Of a stretch of DNA of 64,000 nucleotides, positions 11,063 to 23,389 are shown piece after piece. This DNA comes from Cranoglanis bouderius (lineage: Eukaryota > Chordata > Actinopteri > Siluriformes > Cranoglanididae). Positions within the stretch are counted from its first letter, which is position 1; every line of letters starts with the position of its first letter. The position numbers and the translations under genes are program-made. The DNA lies in NCBI GenBank assembly GCA_023630585.1, contig CM042546.1, positions 12,814,810 to 12,878,809 on the forward strand, in the 5' to 3' direction. Under the pieces are notes generated by a model, which had not been told where the DNA came from, did no database searches, and saw only the letters and a program-made list of their open reading frames with translations.

Positions 11063-13140
11063 AGGCTTTTAACACCCGTCTGAATATTGTTCACCGCCAC
11101 AATACCCAGAAAGCTGCACATTCATCATATTTCAGACCCAGACGGTTATCTCTCACTAGATAGAAACCCAGAAATGCAGAAAATGACCATGGCATCATTA
11201 GCCAGATAATAATGGAGGTTGTAGCTGGATGAGCGGAGAGAACTGTCCAAGTCTGTGGCAGTGGAAAGAAAGAAAGAAAGAAAGCTGGTGGAAGTTTGTT
11301 CCCCTGCAGCTTCAAATTTTCCCCTCAAATTAAGCATAAAGAGGGAAAACATTGCTTGGCTTGAACTGAATTGCGATGGCCTGCTCCAACCTGTCACACA
11401 GCTTTTCCACGCCGCTGAACAGAACGCTGGTTAAAACCAGCCAAAACCGGAGAATGAACTCTGTTTATTGGAATGGTGGACAGGGAAATCGTACATTTTG
11501 ACACCAAGGTTGCTTGATTACCAAATGATTTCCCTTATGAAAGATTTTTTTTCATAGCTCAAGTAGACAAATGGACAGAAATAGAGCTTCCCCTTTGAGA
11601 ACAAGCTTTTATTATAAAATGAGCTCTTGTTTTGAGCTTAGCAAACAAACCATATCTGACAGTAACCTAGGGCTCTTTTACAGAGTCAAATCAGTGGAAA
11701 TCAAAATGTCTGTATTGCAGTCTGAGTAAGTGGACAATGAGAGCCCCCCCCTCACAATGTGTTCCATTATTAGTTTGGAAACGAACAGTGACTAAGGATA
11801 ATGTTTTCAGATTTAATTCAAGGGCACTCATCTATTAGACAAATTGTATTTTTTTTAAATAACAAAAATGTCCAATTACAGAAACACATGCATTCTTACT
11901 TGCACTTGTGTTCTCATTACATATGTTTAATTTCCAAAAGATGAAATCTTTTTGAGCTGCTCCGACATGGCCGGGGGGCTTGGTGTTTTCTCGGTAACAT
12001 CAAAAGCCTTATTAACTTCAAGAGACAGAGAGGCTGGTGAGGAAACAACTTCATAGCTTTTAATAATATAAGTGATAACGGACGAAAGAGCGCCCGCTAA
12101 GCGCGCATGCACTAAAACCAGTAATGCAGCTCAGCCATTGCAGAGCATCAGCAGCTATACACTCCAACACTTCACCCCTCGACCGCCTGTCCGTATACAG
12201 GGTGCCATTACTTTTGACCTAACTAAAGGGTTGGTCATATTTGTGTTAATTTGGATTGCTTTCTTTCAAGTCATTAATAAGAAATGCTAGCATTTTTATG
12301 TAAACTGTATATAAAATTGTGGTAACCTGCTAATTATATGAGCTGAAGCCGAGGTTCTTATTAATTCATCTCCTTACAAGTAAATGTACACATACGCGGG
12401 AGCTCTTCGGATACACATGTATTTCCAGACTGACTGGATTTTGACAAAGACCACATTTCTTGTGCAAAAACGAATTATGAATACATTTATTGGTGTCCAG
12501 CTTGAAAAATGGTAATATTTGTACAGTTATTCTCAAGGTGGCAGAATGGAAGAGACGGTAGTTATAGACCTTATTTCTTTCTCTCGCTCCATCCCTCCAT
12601 CCATCCCCGTTTCTGTAATGATGTCTCTGAGGGTTGGAGTCAGACCGAGCTCCGATGAGAAATCCTTCAATCAGGCTAGCATCTGTAGCTCTGTTCCCAC
12701 TAGCCACATGTAGCTCTGTCTTTCTGGATGAAGCCATTAAACATGAACACTCACACACACACACACACACATACAGCTGAACAAATCATATTCTTAACTA
12801 GGACTGGGACGGGGTGAATATTTCATAGATTGTAACCCAAATAATGTTTTCCAGTACATCACAGAATAAGCTTCATACTTTCCCGCTAGTAAACTAGTGA
12901 GAAAAATAACCTTAGCTAGTACATCTGTAGTTTCGGTAGCTTAGCTGTTGGGCCAGAAGTTGTTAGTCGTTTTTAACTCCTGAATACATCAGTTTCAGTT
13001 TATTGAGACTCCACTGAATCAGACATACTGTGGCATGCTAATGATGAAAACTGCTAGGTTAGTCCTGTGTGTGACGAATAAAAAGAAAACAAAAAGCAAG
13101 TAGCCAAACTGAGGTAATGTTCTTTGACATGATGTACCAA
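11063..13140. other. Intronic DNA without recognised genes
   Basis: Includes an (AAAG)n patch at 11267-11285 and a (CA)n tract at 12750-12771. A segment near 12070-12230 shares blocks with 48240-48360 (AATGCAGCTCAGCCAYTGCA, and GGGYRCCATTACT), so both are probably fragments of another interspersed repeat. No exon seen. Confidence 0.5.
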
Positions 13141-14343
13141 CCCAGATAGCAAAATTTGTCTGGCCCACTTGTGGGCCACATACTTGCTTTAGTTCTGGCC
13201 CAGTATAAGCCTGGGTCCTCGGCCCAGATCTGGCCCACACACCGTAAACTGAGCAGAACTAATGGATGTGGCCCAGATCTGGCCCATGCACTGTTGTGAA
13301 AAGAAATGATGTGTGACCCAAATTTGACCTAGACATTAAATTACCACATTCATTTTTTCATAATTAATAATTCATTCCTTCATTCAAAATTGTCATTCAA
13401 ATAAAATGACAATAAAGCAGTTTAAATTAATGATTTTTAATTTTCATTTTTCAGTTCAACTTAGAAAAATATTTTGCAGCCTATCAAAGTTCAAGAATTA
13501 CATTAAACATTAACTTTTAACAACATTGCATACACAACAATGACATACATGAGCAAAACAAAAACATGAATTTAAGATGTAGAACAGCGTATTTTTTCTC
13601 AGTTAGAATGTAATGTAATGTGTGTACATCAACGGCAAGCTACTGCTTGTTGCCCCTCTTCCGACCTCCTTCATGGTCTGAAGCCAGCTGCAGCCATCTT
13701 TTCATCACCGTCTCAATTTCTGCATTTCTTGATGATAATGGGTTCTTTCGGACAGCATCTAATGAGCAGAAGTAGAATAATCGAAGACATTAAATTCTGA
13801 CAGAAATGGGATACACTGGCTACTGCAACCTTTTATAAGTCAAGTCTCTCTGACGTTATGTTCTCGTCGCCATCACACATACCGTTATAAAGATATAAAA
13901 CATTTTCTTCTTGACATTTTAAACATCAGACAATACCGTAGACTGAAACTACTAAATTAAATTACTTACCTTTTTCAGCTCAAATGATTCCTCTTGAAAA
14001 TGAAGACTGGACTGGAGCCTAGAGGATCCTAACCGATTTAACCGCCAAAACTTTTTTTTTTTTTTTTTCCAGGCGGCTGAGTTCGTTAATTCTAGATGTA
14101 TCCCGACTGTGATGTAACGAACTCGGGCCGAAAGTAGATGCACACAGCTACACCGAGTATGGACCTGCCACAAGTACACCTGCTTTCAGCAGAGACTGGC
14201 CCATATAGGAAAAACCGTCTGTCAGCCAGAAGCGGTGTGAACAGTCGGCAGGGCTCTGGCCAATTACCTTTCCGCCGATGCTGGCATTGAGCCGACAGTA
14301 GCGCATTTCTACCGGAATCGACCGAATGTGCTTGTTATCTGGG
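13141..14343. mobile_element. 1.2-kb element with short inverted repeats and a CCAGATCTGG-rich end
   Basis: The left end is CCCAGATAGCAAAA and the right end, read on the minus strand, is CCCAGATAACAAG, matching at 11 of the first 12 bases. Inside the left end, the block GGCCCAGATCTGGCCCA occurs twice (13221-13237 and about 13271-13287), together with looser GGCCCA units. The right end (14170-14340) holds GGCC-rich segments such as GACTGGCCCATATAGG. There is no transposase frame, and I find no clear target duplication. Similar GGCCCAGATCTGG repeats are common in fish genomes, so I call it a non-autonomous DNA transposon of unassigned superfamily. Confidence 0.6.
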
Positions 14344-14570
14344 AAAGAGATTTGAGGTCGAGTTAAATTCCCACTAGATATGAGAACTGACATCATATTA
14401 GGCAAAAATCCTCACATCACATAAAATAACAAGCAGTATTGCTAGGATTATATTATTCCTCTAGAGAAAGTTCTTCACTAACTATTCCATGTTTCATAAT
14501 GCTCCGTTTTAGCATTAGCTAGCTAGCATTAGGGTTATAATTTTACATTAGCTTGTTTTTGGTGGTGTTC

Positions 14571-15178
14571 TCTATTTTTAGCTAGTCAGCTTTATTTTGG
14601 GCAAAGTATCAAACAACTTCTAGCTAGCTTTTGTTTGATACACTAGCTAAATAGCTAATATTGTGGGATAAGTATGACTAAATTCTGTCATGTTATCCTA
14701 GTATGAAGACGGGATGACCAGTATAAATGAGCTAGCTTGATGGCTAAGCCCTCTCGGTCTTTCAGAGCTAATAAAGTTTTGTTAAGTGTAAGGTGGAAAG
14801 CTTTATTTTTGGCACCATGTCAAATTTTTCCTGTTAGCAGATGTCTTAAGGCAGATTGTTGTTTTTTTTTGGATGATGAAGGGAGGCATGTCCTCTATTT
14901 TTAGCTAGTCTGCTTTGTTTTGGAAAAGTGTCAAACAACTTCTAGCTAGCTTTTGTTTGATACACTAGCTAAATAGCCAATGTTGTCAGATTAGCATGTA
15001 CGAGTAACCCCCCACCCCATATTGTAGTATGAAGAACGGATGAGCTAGCAAGATGGCTAAGCCCTCTCTGTCTTTCAGAGACAGTGTAAGGGGGAAAGTT
15101 TTGTTTTTAGCACCATGTCAAATTATTTCTTGTAAGCAAATGTGTTAAGGCAGATTACTTTGGATGATGATGGGAGGC
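14571..15178 (+). repeat. Tandem duplication, 323-bp unit, two copies
   Basis: Copy 1 (14571-14893) and copy 2 (14894-15178) both begin TCTATTTTTAGCTAGTC and share long blocks, for example ACTTCTAGCTAGCTTTTG, GATGGCTAAGCCCTCTC and GGCAGATT. Copies differ by substitutions and small indels. The region is also dense in GCTAGC/TAGCTA motifs. No coding potential. Confidence 0.9.
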
Positions 15179-16309
15179 TGAGGCTGATTCCTTTCTAGCC
15201 GAGACTATATTCTGAAGAAAAAAAACATTGAATGATTGCAGACTCGGGGGGAAAAAAACAAAACAAATAGAAAGCACGAAATGTGTTTTTTTATTTGTCT
15301 TTCAATGAGTGTGTGTTCCATATGCCTCTGATGAGACTCCTTGCTATAAAATTCAACGACTAACGCCTTCGTAATATTAATATACTAGTATTTCAGACAG
15401 TATAGGTGGTATGCTGGTATAAATCCAGTTTCTTTTCGAAAACTTTTACGAGCGCTCGCCCACTTAATTTGCGTATCAAGTAGCCTTTTCTAATAGGTCA
15501 TGATATTCAAATGAGTGGTATCCGTACACATTCAAGCACGAGTGCGCATAAACATACAGGCAATCAAAAACATGCTTCGCATAGTCATTATGTTTGCTGA
15601 GAGAGTATAATGGATTCATTAATCCCGAATGAGTGTTTGGTTTCATCACAGGCAAACACTAATGATCCCGCTATTGTCTATTCGGCTGGCTTTTACTATC
15701 TGCCTGCCCCTCTTACACACATACACATACACACAATCTGCTTTTCTGATCAGGTTTCTACCTTCATGGGATTCCTGTAAAAGTGTCACTCAGCAACATG
15801 TACACACACTGAATTATTCTATATCTCACATTTACTTTTATTGAGCCTGTCATTCATGCCGTTGATTACACAACCCACTGAATGTCACACCTGATGAGCG
15901 ATTATGCAAATGAGATGTCATTTTTACTTCATTCATATTCATGAGGCCTCGTCTCATTTATCTAATTGCAAAGGTCAGGAGGCGGAGTCGATGCTCGTGC
16001 CAACCAAAATCCAAACACAAACACACAACAAGCCAACGGGATTAAAAGCCACTGCTTCCTGACACTATGGCCAGCTGCGAGTGTGTGGAGTGTAGCAGCT
16101 GCGTAAACACACAACCACAAACACACACACACACAAAACTCACAGCACATTTGATTCTGTCAGCATTAAGGCCCGAGTCTGCTTATTCCTCCATTTCCTG
16201 CAGCGGGCTTGATATCGTGTTTCAAACCATTACCAGCAAAGCTTGGCCACAGGGAGAGTTCTGCCATCCTCTACATCCACCCATCATTGTGTGGCCTTCC
16301 ACTGTGCAC

Positions 16310-16310
<1 letters not shown>
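15179..16310. other. Intronic DNA with a possible conserved non-coding segment
   Basis: Mostly non-repetitive. The stretch 15540-15975 has a composition typical of vertebrate non-coding conserved elements and includes a perfect octamer ATGCAAAT at 15904-15911. No exon seen. Confidence 0.4.
15904..15911 (+). promoter_or_regulatory. Octamer (POU-factor) motif
   Basis: Perfect ATGCAAAT within GATTATGCAAATGAGATG, in non-repetitive intronic DNA. Octamers bind POU-domain factors, which would suit a neural gene such as nrg3. One motif is weak evidence of function. Confidence 0.3.
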
Positions 16311-16383
<73 letters not shown>

Positions 16384-16453
16384 CTGCTGCAGAGGTGAGG
16401 CCATTTCAATTGCACAGTCATGGTGAAAGAGGTGCATCCTACTGCCTGAGAGC

Positions 16454-16494
<41 letters not shown>

Positions 16495-16502
16495 TCTCTC
16501 TC
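16311..16502. repeat. (CA)n and (TC)n microsatellites
   Basis: A CA tract of about 70 bp (16311-16380) with one G interruption, then 75 bp of unique sequence, then a TC tract (16456-16502). Frames through them give poly-TH, poly-VC and poly-ER peptides that are not genes. Confidence 0.97.
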
Positions 16503-16859
16503 CATTATTGTCCTCCTTGGCCAGACAGGTTAATTCCACTTCACCGAGGACAAACGGCCAGTGTCCATGCCGCTGATTATAGCTCAACCAAAGCTTGGTC
16601 AATGTCACTCCACTCAATTGCAGGAAGCCTGAAATGACTTCATCAGTTCTTTACCAAAGCACACAATCACATATGATTTAGCAATACAGCTGCTTTCCTA
16701 TAACATATTACAGTAATAACCCTATTTAAGTTGTACCGTCTACACACCATTCCTCCATGCGATTGAAACGTGATTGAATATGCTTTAACTCCCGTTCACT
16801 CCCAAGTATTTGCTTCAAACTTGTACAGCTACGTAACCTAATTTTCACTTATGTACATC

Positions 16860-16975
16860 ACAGTGCTGTTGAATTCTACTTACTATAGAAGTGGTAACGT
16901 ATTAGAATGAGCACGTTAATAAAACAGCCAGCACTACTGACAGAGCTGCTGTTATAGCTGTTGTTATAAGGGAAT
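16860..16975 (-). repeat. Diverged fragment of the CCAAT-bearing MITE family
   Basis: The stretch CAGTGCTGTTGAATTCTAC, an ACTATAGAAGTGGTAACG block and GACAGAGCTGCTGTTATAG match blocks of the copy at 10608-11062. The CCAAT segment itself has been lost. Confidence 0.5.
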
Positions 16976-18382
16976 AATTGCTACCTGCTTACTCTAAATT
17001 AACTACCTTTTTTTTCCACACAAAAATTACATTCACAACACACTGGCCGTCAGCCTGCGGTGCGTTTGTGCGCGGGTCGTTTTGTTTTAAGTTCACTTCA
17101 TGTGCTTTTGTTTTGGTTTTCATCATGCCACTGCCCCCCACTGAATCAACACACTGATTACCCTACTGTGTTCACCTGTTCCGTGTCTCACCTTGAGTCG
17201 TTTGGTTATTTCTACCCTGTTGTGTCTTTTCCTCCTTATGAAATCTTAGCATACTTTTATAAATGTTAATCCAAGTCTTGATTAAGCGTTGTCCTTGTGC
17301 TGCGCTGAGTTTACGCACCCTGCCTCGCACTTCCGTACACCCTGACTAGTGTGTACACGTATAACAATGTTAACAGTTGAACCGAATTGACCTTGAGGCT
17401 AATGAGACGACTACAGAAAATCAAGTAACCCATACTACACTGACAGTTTCTCGTGTAATAGTTAAATATCACCAATGCAATATTTAACTTCTGATAGCAA
17501 TGCTCTACAGCAGCTGAGGCAAAAAAAAAAAAAATGAAGTCACTGGGTTTTCTCATAAGACAAACTTTTTGAAGTCAAAATTCTTGCTAAGATTTATGAA
17601 ATCTCACATTGCACATGCACGCACACCTGTACACACGTTTATGAAATGGGTTTTTGCACCCGTCCACACACACACACCTGTTTAAATGCACGGTCATGCA
17701 ACCCTTAAAGCTTCATTACTCATTTTACAACCGAGTATAGATATAAATCATTCCTAACTCACTGCTGATGCACTTTATTCCCTCATTTAAGGCCAGGCAC
17801 GCGCACACTCGCGCACACACACACACACACACATCCTCCTGTTGCAATGAACCAGTAACTGGCAGTAACTTCCAGATCATACATCACTCTCCCTCATTAC
17901 TCCCAGATGAATTTCCTGAAGTTGGGTAAGGGCTCGGAGTGAGGTGGGTACTCGGGAGTCGGGATGCCTCTGTCTCAGCACAGGTTAATGGGTGTGTGAA
18001 ACTGGTTATGTGAGGGGTCTCGCCACACTAATCAGGGTGAGAGGACTTCCTGTGACCCGTAGAAGCCAGCGCATGGGTTTCACCTCGGCTTCATCTCCAG
18101 GTAGAGCTCGGCTCAGTCTCTTACGCGCCCTTAACCTCGGCGTTCTCTTCAGGTCAAATTGAGGTGAGATACAAAGTGCTAAAAGAGAACTCTGAAAGTT
18201 GGAACTTTGAAAGGAAAAAAAACTTTGAAAGATTTCAGTTCCCAAAGGACCTCTGACTCACACAGGATAGGAAGCGTCCCAAATTTTTCCGCGGAGGTTT
18301 CAAGCATAAGATTGAGTTGTCTAGTTTGAAAAACACTGATGACAAATTAAAAAGAAAAAAAAAAAGGAAAAAAAAAGAAAAA
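16976..18382. other. Intronic DNA without recognised genes
   Basis: Contains CA-rich patches (17665-17682 and 17805-17832) and an A-rich run near 18350-18385. No splice-bounded frame with a recognisable domain. Confidence 0.5.
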
Positions 18383-18425
18383 GAAGCTCAGTGGCGGTAG
18401 CTCAGAGGTTTGTCAGTGGTGGGGA
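18383..18425 (+). repeat. SINE head fragment
   Basis: GTGGCGGTAGCTCAGAGGTT resembles the A-box head of the tRNA-derived SINEs at 32291 and 45469. Only some 40 bp can be matched; an A-rich run precedes it. Confidence 0.35.
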
Positions 18426-18529
18426 GCATGGGCAACTATAATTTTTTTTTTTTTTTTTTTTCCTCTTAGAGGAAAGTCATAAAAAGAATTGCACATCATA
18501 CTTGTTATCATCATTTTACATTGAATAAT

Positions 18530-18976
18530 GCTGAGTTTCCACAATACAAGTTCGTTCCTCTTATCACTTACGTTATAGCAGCTATGATCGTTCCTGCACT
18601 TTCTCTTCAAATTTATGACAGAAAAATGCAGCTTGTTAGCGAGAAACGAAATACCTAAAGTCCTTAAAACTGTCCTAAGGTGAAGTTACAGCTTTACCTC
18701 TGTTACAAAGCACCGACACTGGAAACTCCCTCTCCTTCTGTTAAACAAACATCTCCTTGCAGAACACTGCGCCATATCAACGACTGTCCATTTGTCTTTG
18801 TTAAACGAAAACGCAGTTTATCATCAGGCTTGGATTATGTTGTGAATTAGATGTTACCGCAGAAATGATATATGAGACCATGTTAGAAGTCCTATAAACC
18901 TGTGACTTGCCTCGCAGCTTATAAAACACCTTCTGACCAATCAGATTTGAGAATTCAACAGTGCTGTAGTACATGA
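18530..18976 (-). mobile_element. CCAAT-bearing MITE family, copy 2
   Basis: Matches copy 1 in order: a TTCCACAATACAAGTTCGTTCC block, TTACAGCTTTACCT, and near the right end ACACCTTCTGACCAATCAGA followed by GAATTCAACAGTGCTGTAGT. More degraded than copy 1 and with an extra segment around 18720-18850. Termini approximate. Confidence 0.65.
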
Positions 18977-19246
18977 AGTGTTAGATGTACGATCTGTGCA
19001 TGAACGCAGGGTAGGACGTCAGATCCTGTAAGTGGTGGTGATCATAGCGTTGATGTCTAGCCTGTGGCTTAATTCCGTTGCGTGGGTTGGAGCCTGGCAA
19101 TGACAACCCGTCTCCAGCAGAGAGGATGCTGCTCCTCGGTACCCGTCTCACTGCCACCCGACATCTGCCATCAGGACTCGCTGTGCCGGACTGCTGGCAT
19201 TTGTCTTCATAAATAAAAGATATCTCACTCTCTCTCTCTTTGTCTC

Positions 19247-19278
<32 letters not shown>

Positions 19279-20639
19279 GTCTCCCAGCCCTCCCTGCTGT
19301 CACCAAGATAAGAATGAGACACACAGATGTTGCTGTTCCTTCAGCACGAGAGCCCATTTTCCCTTAAACCGCTGCATCCATCCAGGGGATAAGGATATTG
19401 ATCGTGATGCTAGTGACACCCTAAGACTCTCGATTGGAGGGAAAGAGGACGTGTAGAAAAAAAGTAGAAAAAAAAAAAAAAAAACCTATAGCGCGTCCCA
19501 AATCGCATACTTATGCACTATTCTACACAATTTTGTAGTATAAATAGTGTGATTAGTGTGCAATTTAAGTTCATTAAGGACACTTCATGCACTCAAGGGT
19601 CGCAGCTTTCCTTACGTAGCGGATGGAGAGGGGCTATATCAAAGAAAAAAAATGTTTACACTGCCAGCAGCCATAGCCACAACCACAACTTACTATGATG
19701 ATTTTAAATCGTGCAAGCAAAAACAGAGATGATTACGCCTCCTTCTGACGCTGACCGAGGTCTTGTTGGGCATAAAAGGAAACACTAACAAACTAAAATG
19801 TACCAATTCATTTTTGTTATCGGTTTGGTTATTTCGCTAATGCTAGCGCCATCGCAATACGTGCGTGTGATGTAATTTGCCCTCGAGCGGGAAACAGCAT
19901 ATACTTCGGGTTACTACAGTACCGAAAGTGTGCCATTTGAGACGATACTACCCTTCTAAACTTCATACACTAGATGGCAGAGTGTATAGTGCAAACTATA
20001 AGTGTATAGTGTACAGTGTATATGTACATGTCATTTGGGATATGGGTCTAGATTCCACTGTGGGGTTTTTTTCTATTATGAAACCAAAGTGTGGCTTAAA
20101 CACGGTGGCTACTCTCTGCACCATTTCAAATCTTATTTAACAAACCCCTAAAATGTTCTCAAAATGTCAAACTTCACTCACAAGCACAACGGCACAGCAG
20201 AACACAGCCGGCAGAGTTATTTATTTATTTTGGCCTGTCAGATGTTTGTGGATGTGTCAAAAGAGAACGTTTCTCTGTCGTTTTATATTTGGATTTGATT
20301 TCGGCTCTAAAATTACGTGCAAAACTATTAAATTCAGGTATAATGTTGGGTTTTTTTGTTGTTTTTTTTGTCATAACCAAAAGGTGACATGGTTGAGAAA
20401 ACTCTCGCACCATCACCAGGATCTCTGGACATCGAAACACTGCCTCGGAAACTGTTCATCTACGCACAGGTCGAAGGTTAAGAAATATATTTGTCTAATG
20501 ACTATAACGTGTCTTGACTTCTGTAATTACGTTTGATGAGTTACTGAAAAGTGTTAAAGGTAAGTCTATATAAATGGAAACTTCTGAATTATTTGAAGTA
20601 ACCGTTCAAGCAACGGGATTTCAATGAACAGGGACGCCT
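18977..20639. other. Intronic DNA without recognised genes
   Basis: Holds a TC-rich/poly-T tract (19227-19277), a poly-A run (19468-19484) and a CTCF-like core (19969). A 127-codon plus-strand frame at 20153-20536 has no recognisable domain and an AT-driven composition. Confidence 0.5.
19969..19980 (+). promoter_or_regulatory. CTCF-like core motif
   Basis: ACACTAGATGGC matches the CTCF core CCACYAGRKGGC at 11 of 12 positions, followed by AG. Motif match only; occupancy unknown. Confidence 0.3.
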
Positions 20640-21150
20640 TGTTTGGATATCTCTTGAGTTCTGCTTCCAACCTTAACCTTTGTAACTTTTCTTACCATTT
20701 CGTAAGTGCGACATCGTGGTGCTAACTGTACAGATCGGGATGAGCTTTTAAGATACAATCTTACAGAAACACTGAGCTAGTTCACCACGAGCAGCCTTGT
20801 CAAGAACGAAAGGTGAACTCCGACAATTATCAGCAAAGCCCTGGTATAATGTTTTTCATCAGGTGACAGAGACTGTAGAAACTGGAAAAGGACAAATGTA
20901 TCTTTTGAATCGGACTTGTTTGAGCCAACCTTGCGTATGCTATTTCATGGGAAATGTGGATGTATTCAACCAGGGATTGGATATTCAGTCTATTTCTATT
21001 TCCCCAACCCTTAGCCTTTGTAACTTTTCTCACCAATTTTTACCAAAGTGCTAACTATATTTATCTGTATGACCTTTTAAGATACAAACATCTAGACACG
21101 CTCAGTTAGTGCACCAGGACCAGCCTTGCTAGGATTTTGAGAAATGTCAA
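20640..21150 (+). repeat. Diverged tandem duplication, period about 338 bp
   Basis: Copy 1 (about 20640-20815) and copy 2 (about 20978-21150) share ordered blocks: CCTTTGTAACTTTTCT at 20677 and 21015, GTGCTAACT, CTTTTAAGATACAA, and CAGCCTTG. Substitutions and gaps are numerous, so it is older than the 323-bp duplication at 14571. Confidence 0.65.
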
Positions 21151-22043
21151 TTCATACGCACTCAGAAAAAAACCTCAAGGGTTTTCGGTTGGGTGAACCC
21201 TTGGAGATTCTGTCTAGACGATTACAGCAGAAACTTCTTTTTTTAAAGAAAGCAAAGACCTTAACCATCCAAAGAACCCTTATTTATTCTAAAAGCGTAC
21301 GTTGATTCTTCTAATTTCTCCACCTCTTATCAATATTCACCTTATTACCTTTCACGAATTGCAACTAAATTCTTCACCATGCAGCGCTGTGGTTCAGGAG
21401 CTGACAGTCAGAGATGGAAATGAACTCGGCTCTTAACGATTCAGCCCTCCAGCTTCCGCCACTCACTCGCTCTTTTAGTGTCAGATTTGAGGAACAGTCC
21501 ATTTCCTCCGACACTGCCATGATCTACTAACTGCTTAGGTGGCGTCTAAGGCGCAGTTTATTTCGGTCGCAAGGTCATTTACGGGTTTAACGCAACGCCA
21601 CCATTAGTATCCGTTTAGTGTTACAAATATTTATATATTTGGATATAAATGTAAAGTGGGCGTGGCCTAAACTGAAACTGTGCGAATTCTGGCTCTGACA
21701 GTTCCTCAGCCTCAGCTACATCACTCCAGTTTATAACAGGTCTTAATAATAGTTCTGTGATATTCTCTAATAAAATTTTTAAAAGTGTTCTTTTTTGTGT
21801 GTCTGCATTTGTATCCATTTAGAAAGCCTGATCTTTTCAATCGGAATGATATGTATATTCATATTCGGTTACATTCCTAATATCATAATATAATTTCTTC
21901 TTTTTTACTCTTTTATTCGTTGTGGTCACTACAATGGACAGCTTTTTAAAAGTCATTATTTTGTATAGGCATGGGTTTAAATGTCAACGTTGCATGCTAG
22001 CCTCTTTAGTAGACATTGCTCAAAAACACCATACGGTAGATCG

Positions 22044-22055
22044 CCACCTAGTGGC
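22044..22055 (-). promoter_or_regulatory. CTCF-like core motif, full match
   Basis: On the minus strand CCACTAGGTGGC matches all 12 positions of the core CCACYAGRKGGC. It lies 40 bp from a YY1-like AAGATGGCGG (22092-22101), a pairing often seen at promoters. Similar cores can also be carried by fish repeats. Confidence 0.4.
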
Positions 22056-22094
22056 AAGTATTTGCAAGTGCAACAAAAGACATCTGGAACCAAG

Positions 22095-22172
22095 ATGGCG
22101 GACTCCGATTCAGAATCGCTAATTACTCCAGGGATTTCTGCTCTATCCTTCTACAGGAAAAGACCCTTGCAG
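22095..22172 (+). other. Possible orphan first coding exon (26 codons plus splice donor)
   Basis: CCAAGATGGCGGACTCCG gives a start codon in strong Kozak context that is also a YY1-like motif. It is followed by 26 codons (starting MADSDSESLITPG, ending RKRPLQ) and a consensus donor, CAG then GTAAAT. The exon is phase 0 and the peptide is acidic then basic. I do not recognise it and see no acceptor-bounded partner exon downstream on the plus strand. It would be antisense to nrg3, inside its first intron. It could be a real small gene's first exon, a degraded processed copy, or chance. Confidence 0.3.
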
Positions 22173-23112
22173 GTAAATAAAATATAAAACACAAAAAGTA
22201 ACATCTAGGGAACCGTATAACTGTCATGTTTTTCAAATATTGGTTTTTGTGTATGCAGAAAATTACGATTAACAAAGTGGCCACTAAACTGGACATCATG
22301 CATCCTCGTAATATTGCCAACTAACACCCAGGTTACAGTCTAGGTGCATATAATATAAGGCTTTGATGATAAATATACAATACTTTCTCAGGTCTATACG
22401 GACTATAGTTGCTGCGGTTGTGTTTGTTTTGTGTTAAAATGTTATACAATGTTTTACAGCATGAAAATATGTATTGTGCTTTCTTTAATTTCCAAACAAT
22501 TGACTGTTAAATAAATAAAAAAAATGAAAAAAAAATCTTGAATCAGGTTGATCTCGTTCGTGCATGAAAATATCGCATCTCGTACAGACAAGAAAAGTTG
22601 AGGCGGCACATTATTCGTTCCTCCTATTGGTTGGTTGGCTGAGGGACGAAAACGCAACTGCTAATCCAATCTAAATGACAGTGTTTGATATATAATTAAA
22701 GCCACAGGCCCGCGGAAGCAGAGGGCCCCGCACTATCATTTTAGATTAAAGCACTAAAGTACGGGTGAACGAGTGAGCCGGAGTATTGCGATGGAGCAAG
22801 CTTAATTTTTTTGCTGTGCTGGAGTACTGCGAGATCACAAATCACAAATATATTTCGATATAAATGTATTTAATGGTGGAGTATTCCTTGGAGCACAAAC
22901 TCAAAATAGATGGAAAACCCCAGCAGGTTCACCCTCAACCCAGATGGCTGTATCTAAGAAATGACAGCTCACATGCTGACAGGCTCTCAATCCCACCTCT
23001 CAGCAGGAACACGCCACACACAGCCTCCACACTCATCACATATAGACACCGTACAGCCTACTGAGAGCAGCTAGCTAAACCATTCATCAGCCGCACTCGG
23101 AGGTCAGCTTCT

Positions 23113-23147
<35 letters not shown>

Positions 23148-23389
23148 CGTCCTCCCGTTTTTAATCTGCCATCTGAGCCGTGAGGCCGTTGGCCAGCCGC
23201 TGTCACGGTGTGATGTCGCGTCCTCGGGTTCAGTGTCCCCATGACAGATCGGTTGTGGCGATAAACGTGAGAGGACACGAAGACAGGAAGAGAGAGGAAG
23301 AAACGTCCCATATTCATTACAAATCATCATAAAATGCGCGCAAGTTGGTAATAGTTCCTCTTAAGCATTTGATTGAGCTGTATTATACC
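22173..23389. other. Intronic DNA without recognised genes
   Basis: Includes a (TG)n microsatellite at 23114-23143. Antisense frames over it encode poly-TH and are not genes. Confidence 0.55.

Noticed and set aside
12366..12770. 134-codon minus-strand frame
   Set aside because: Starts in an antisense CA repeat; no motif and no splice context.
16067..16637. Open frames of 119-142 codons with poly-TH, poly-VC and poly-ER
   Set aside because: They read through (CA)n and (TC)n microsatellites; the flanking parts have no domain.
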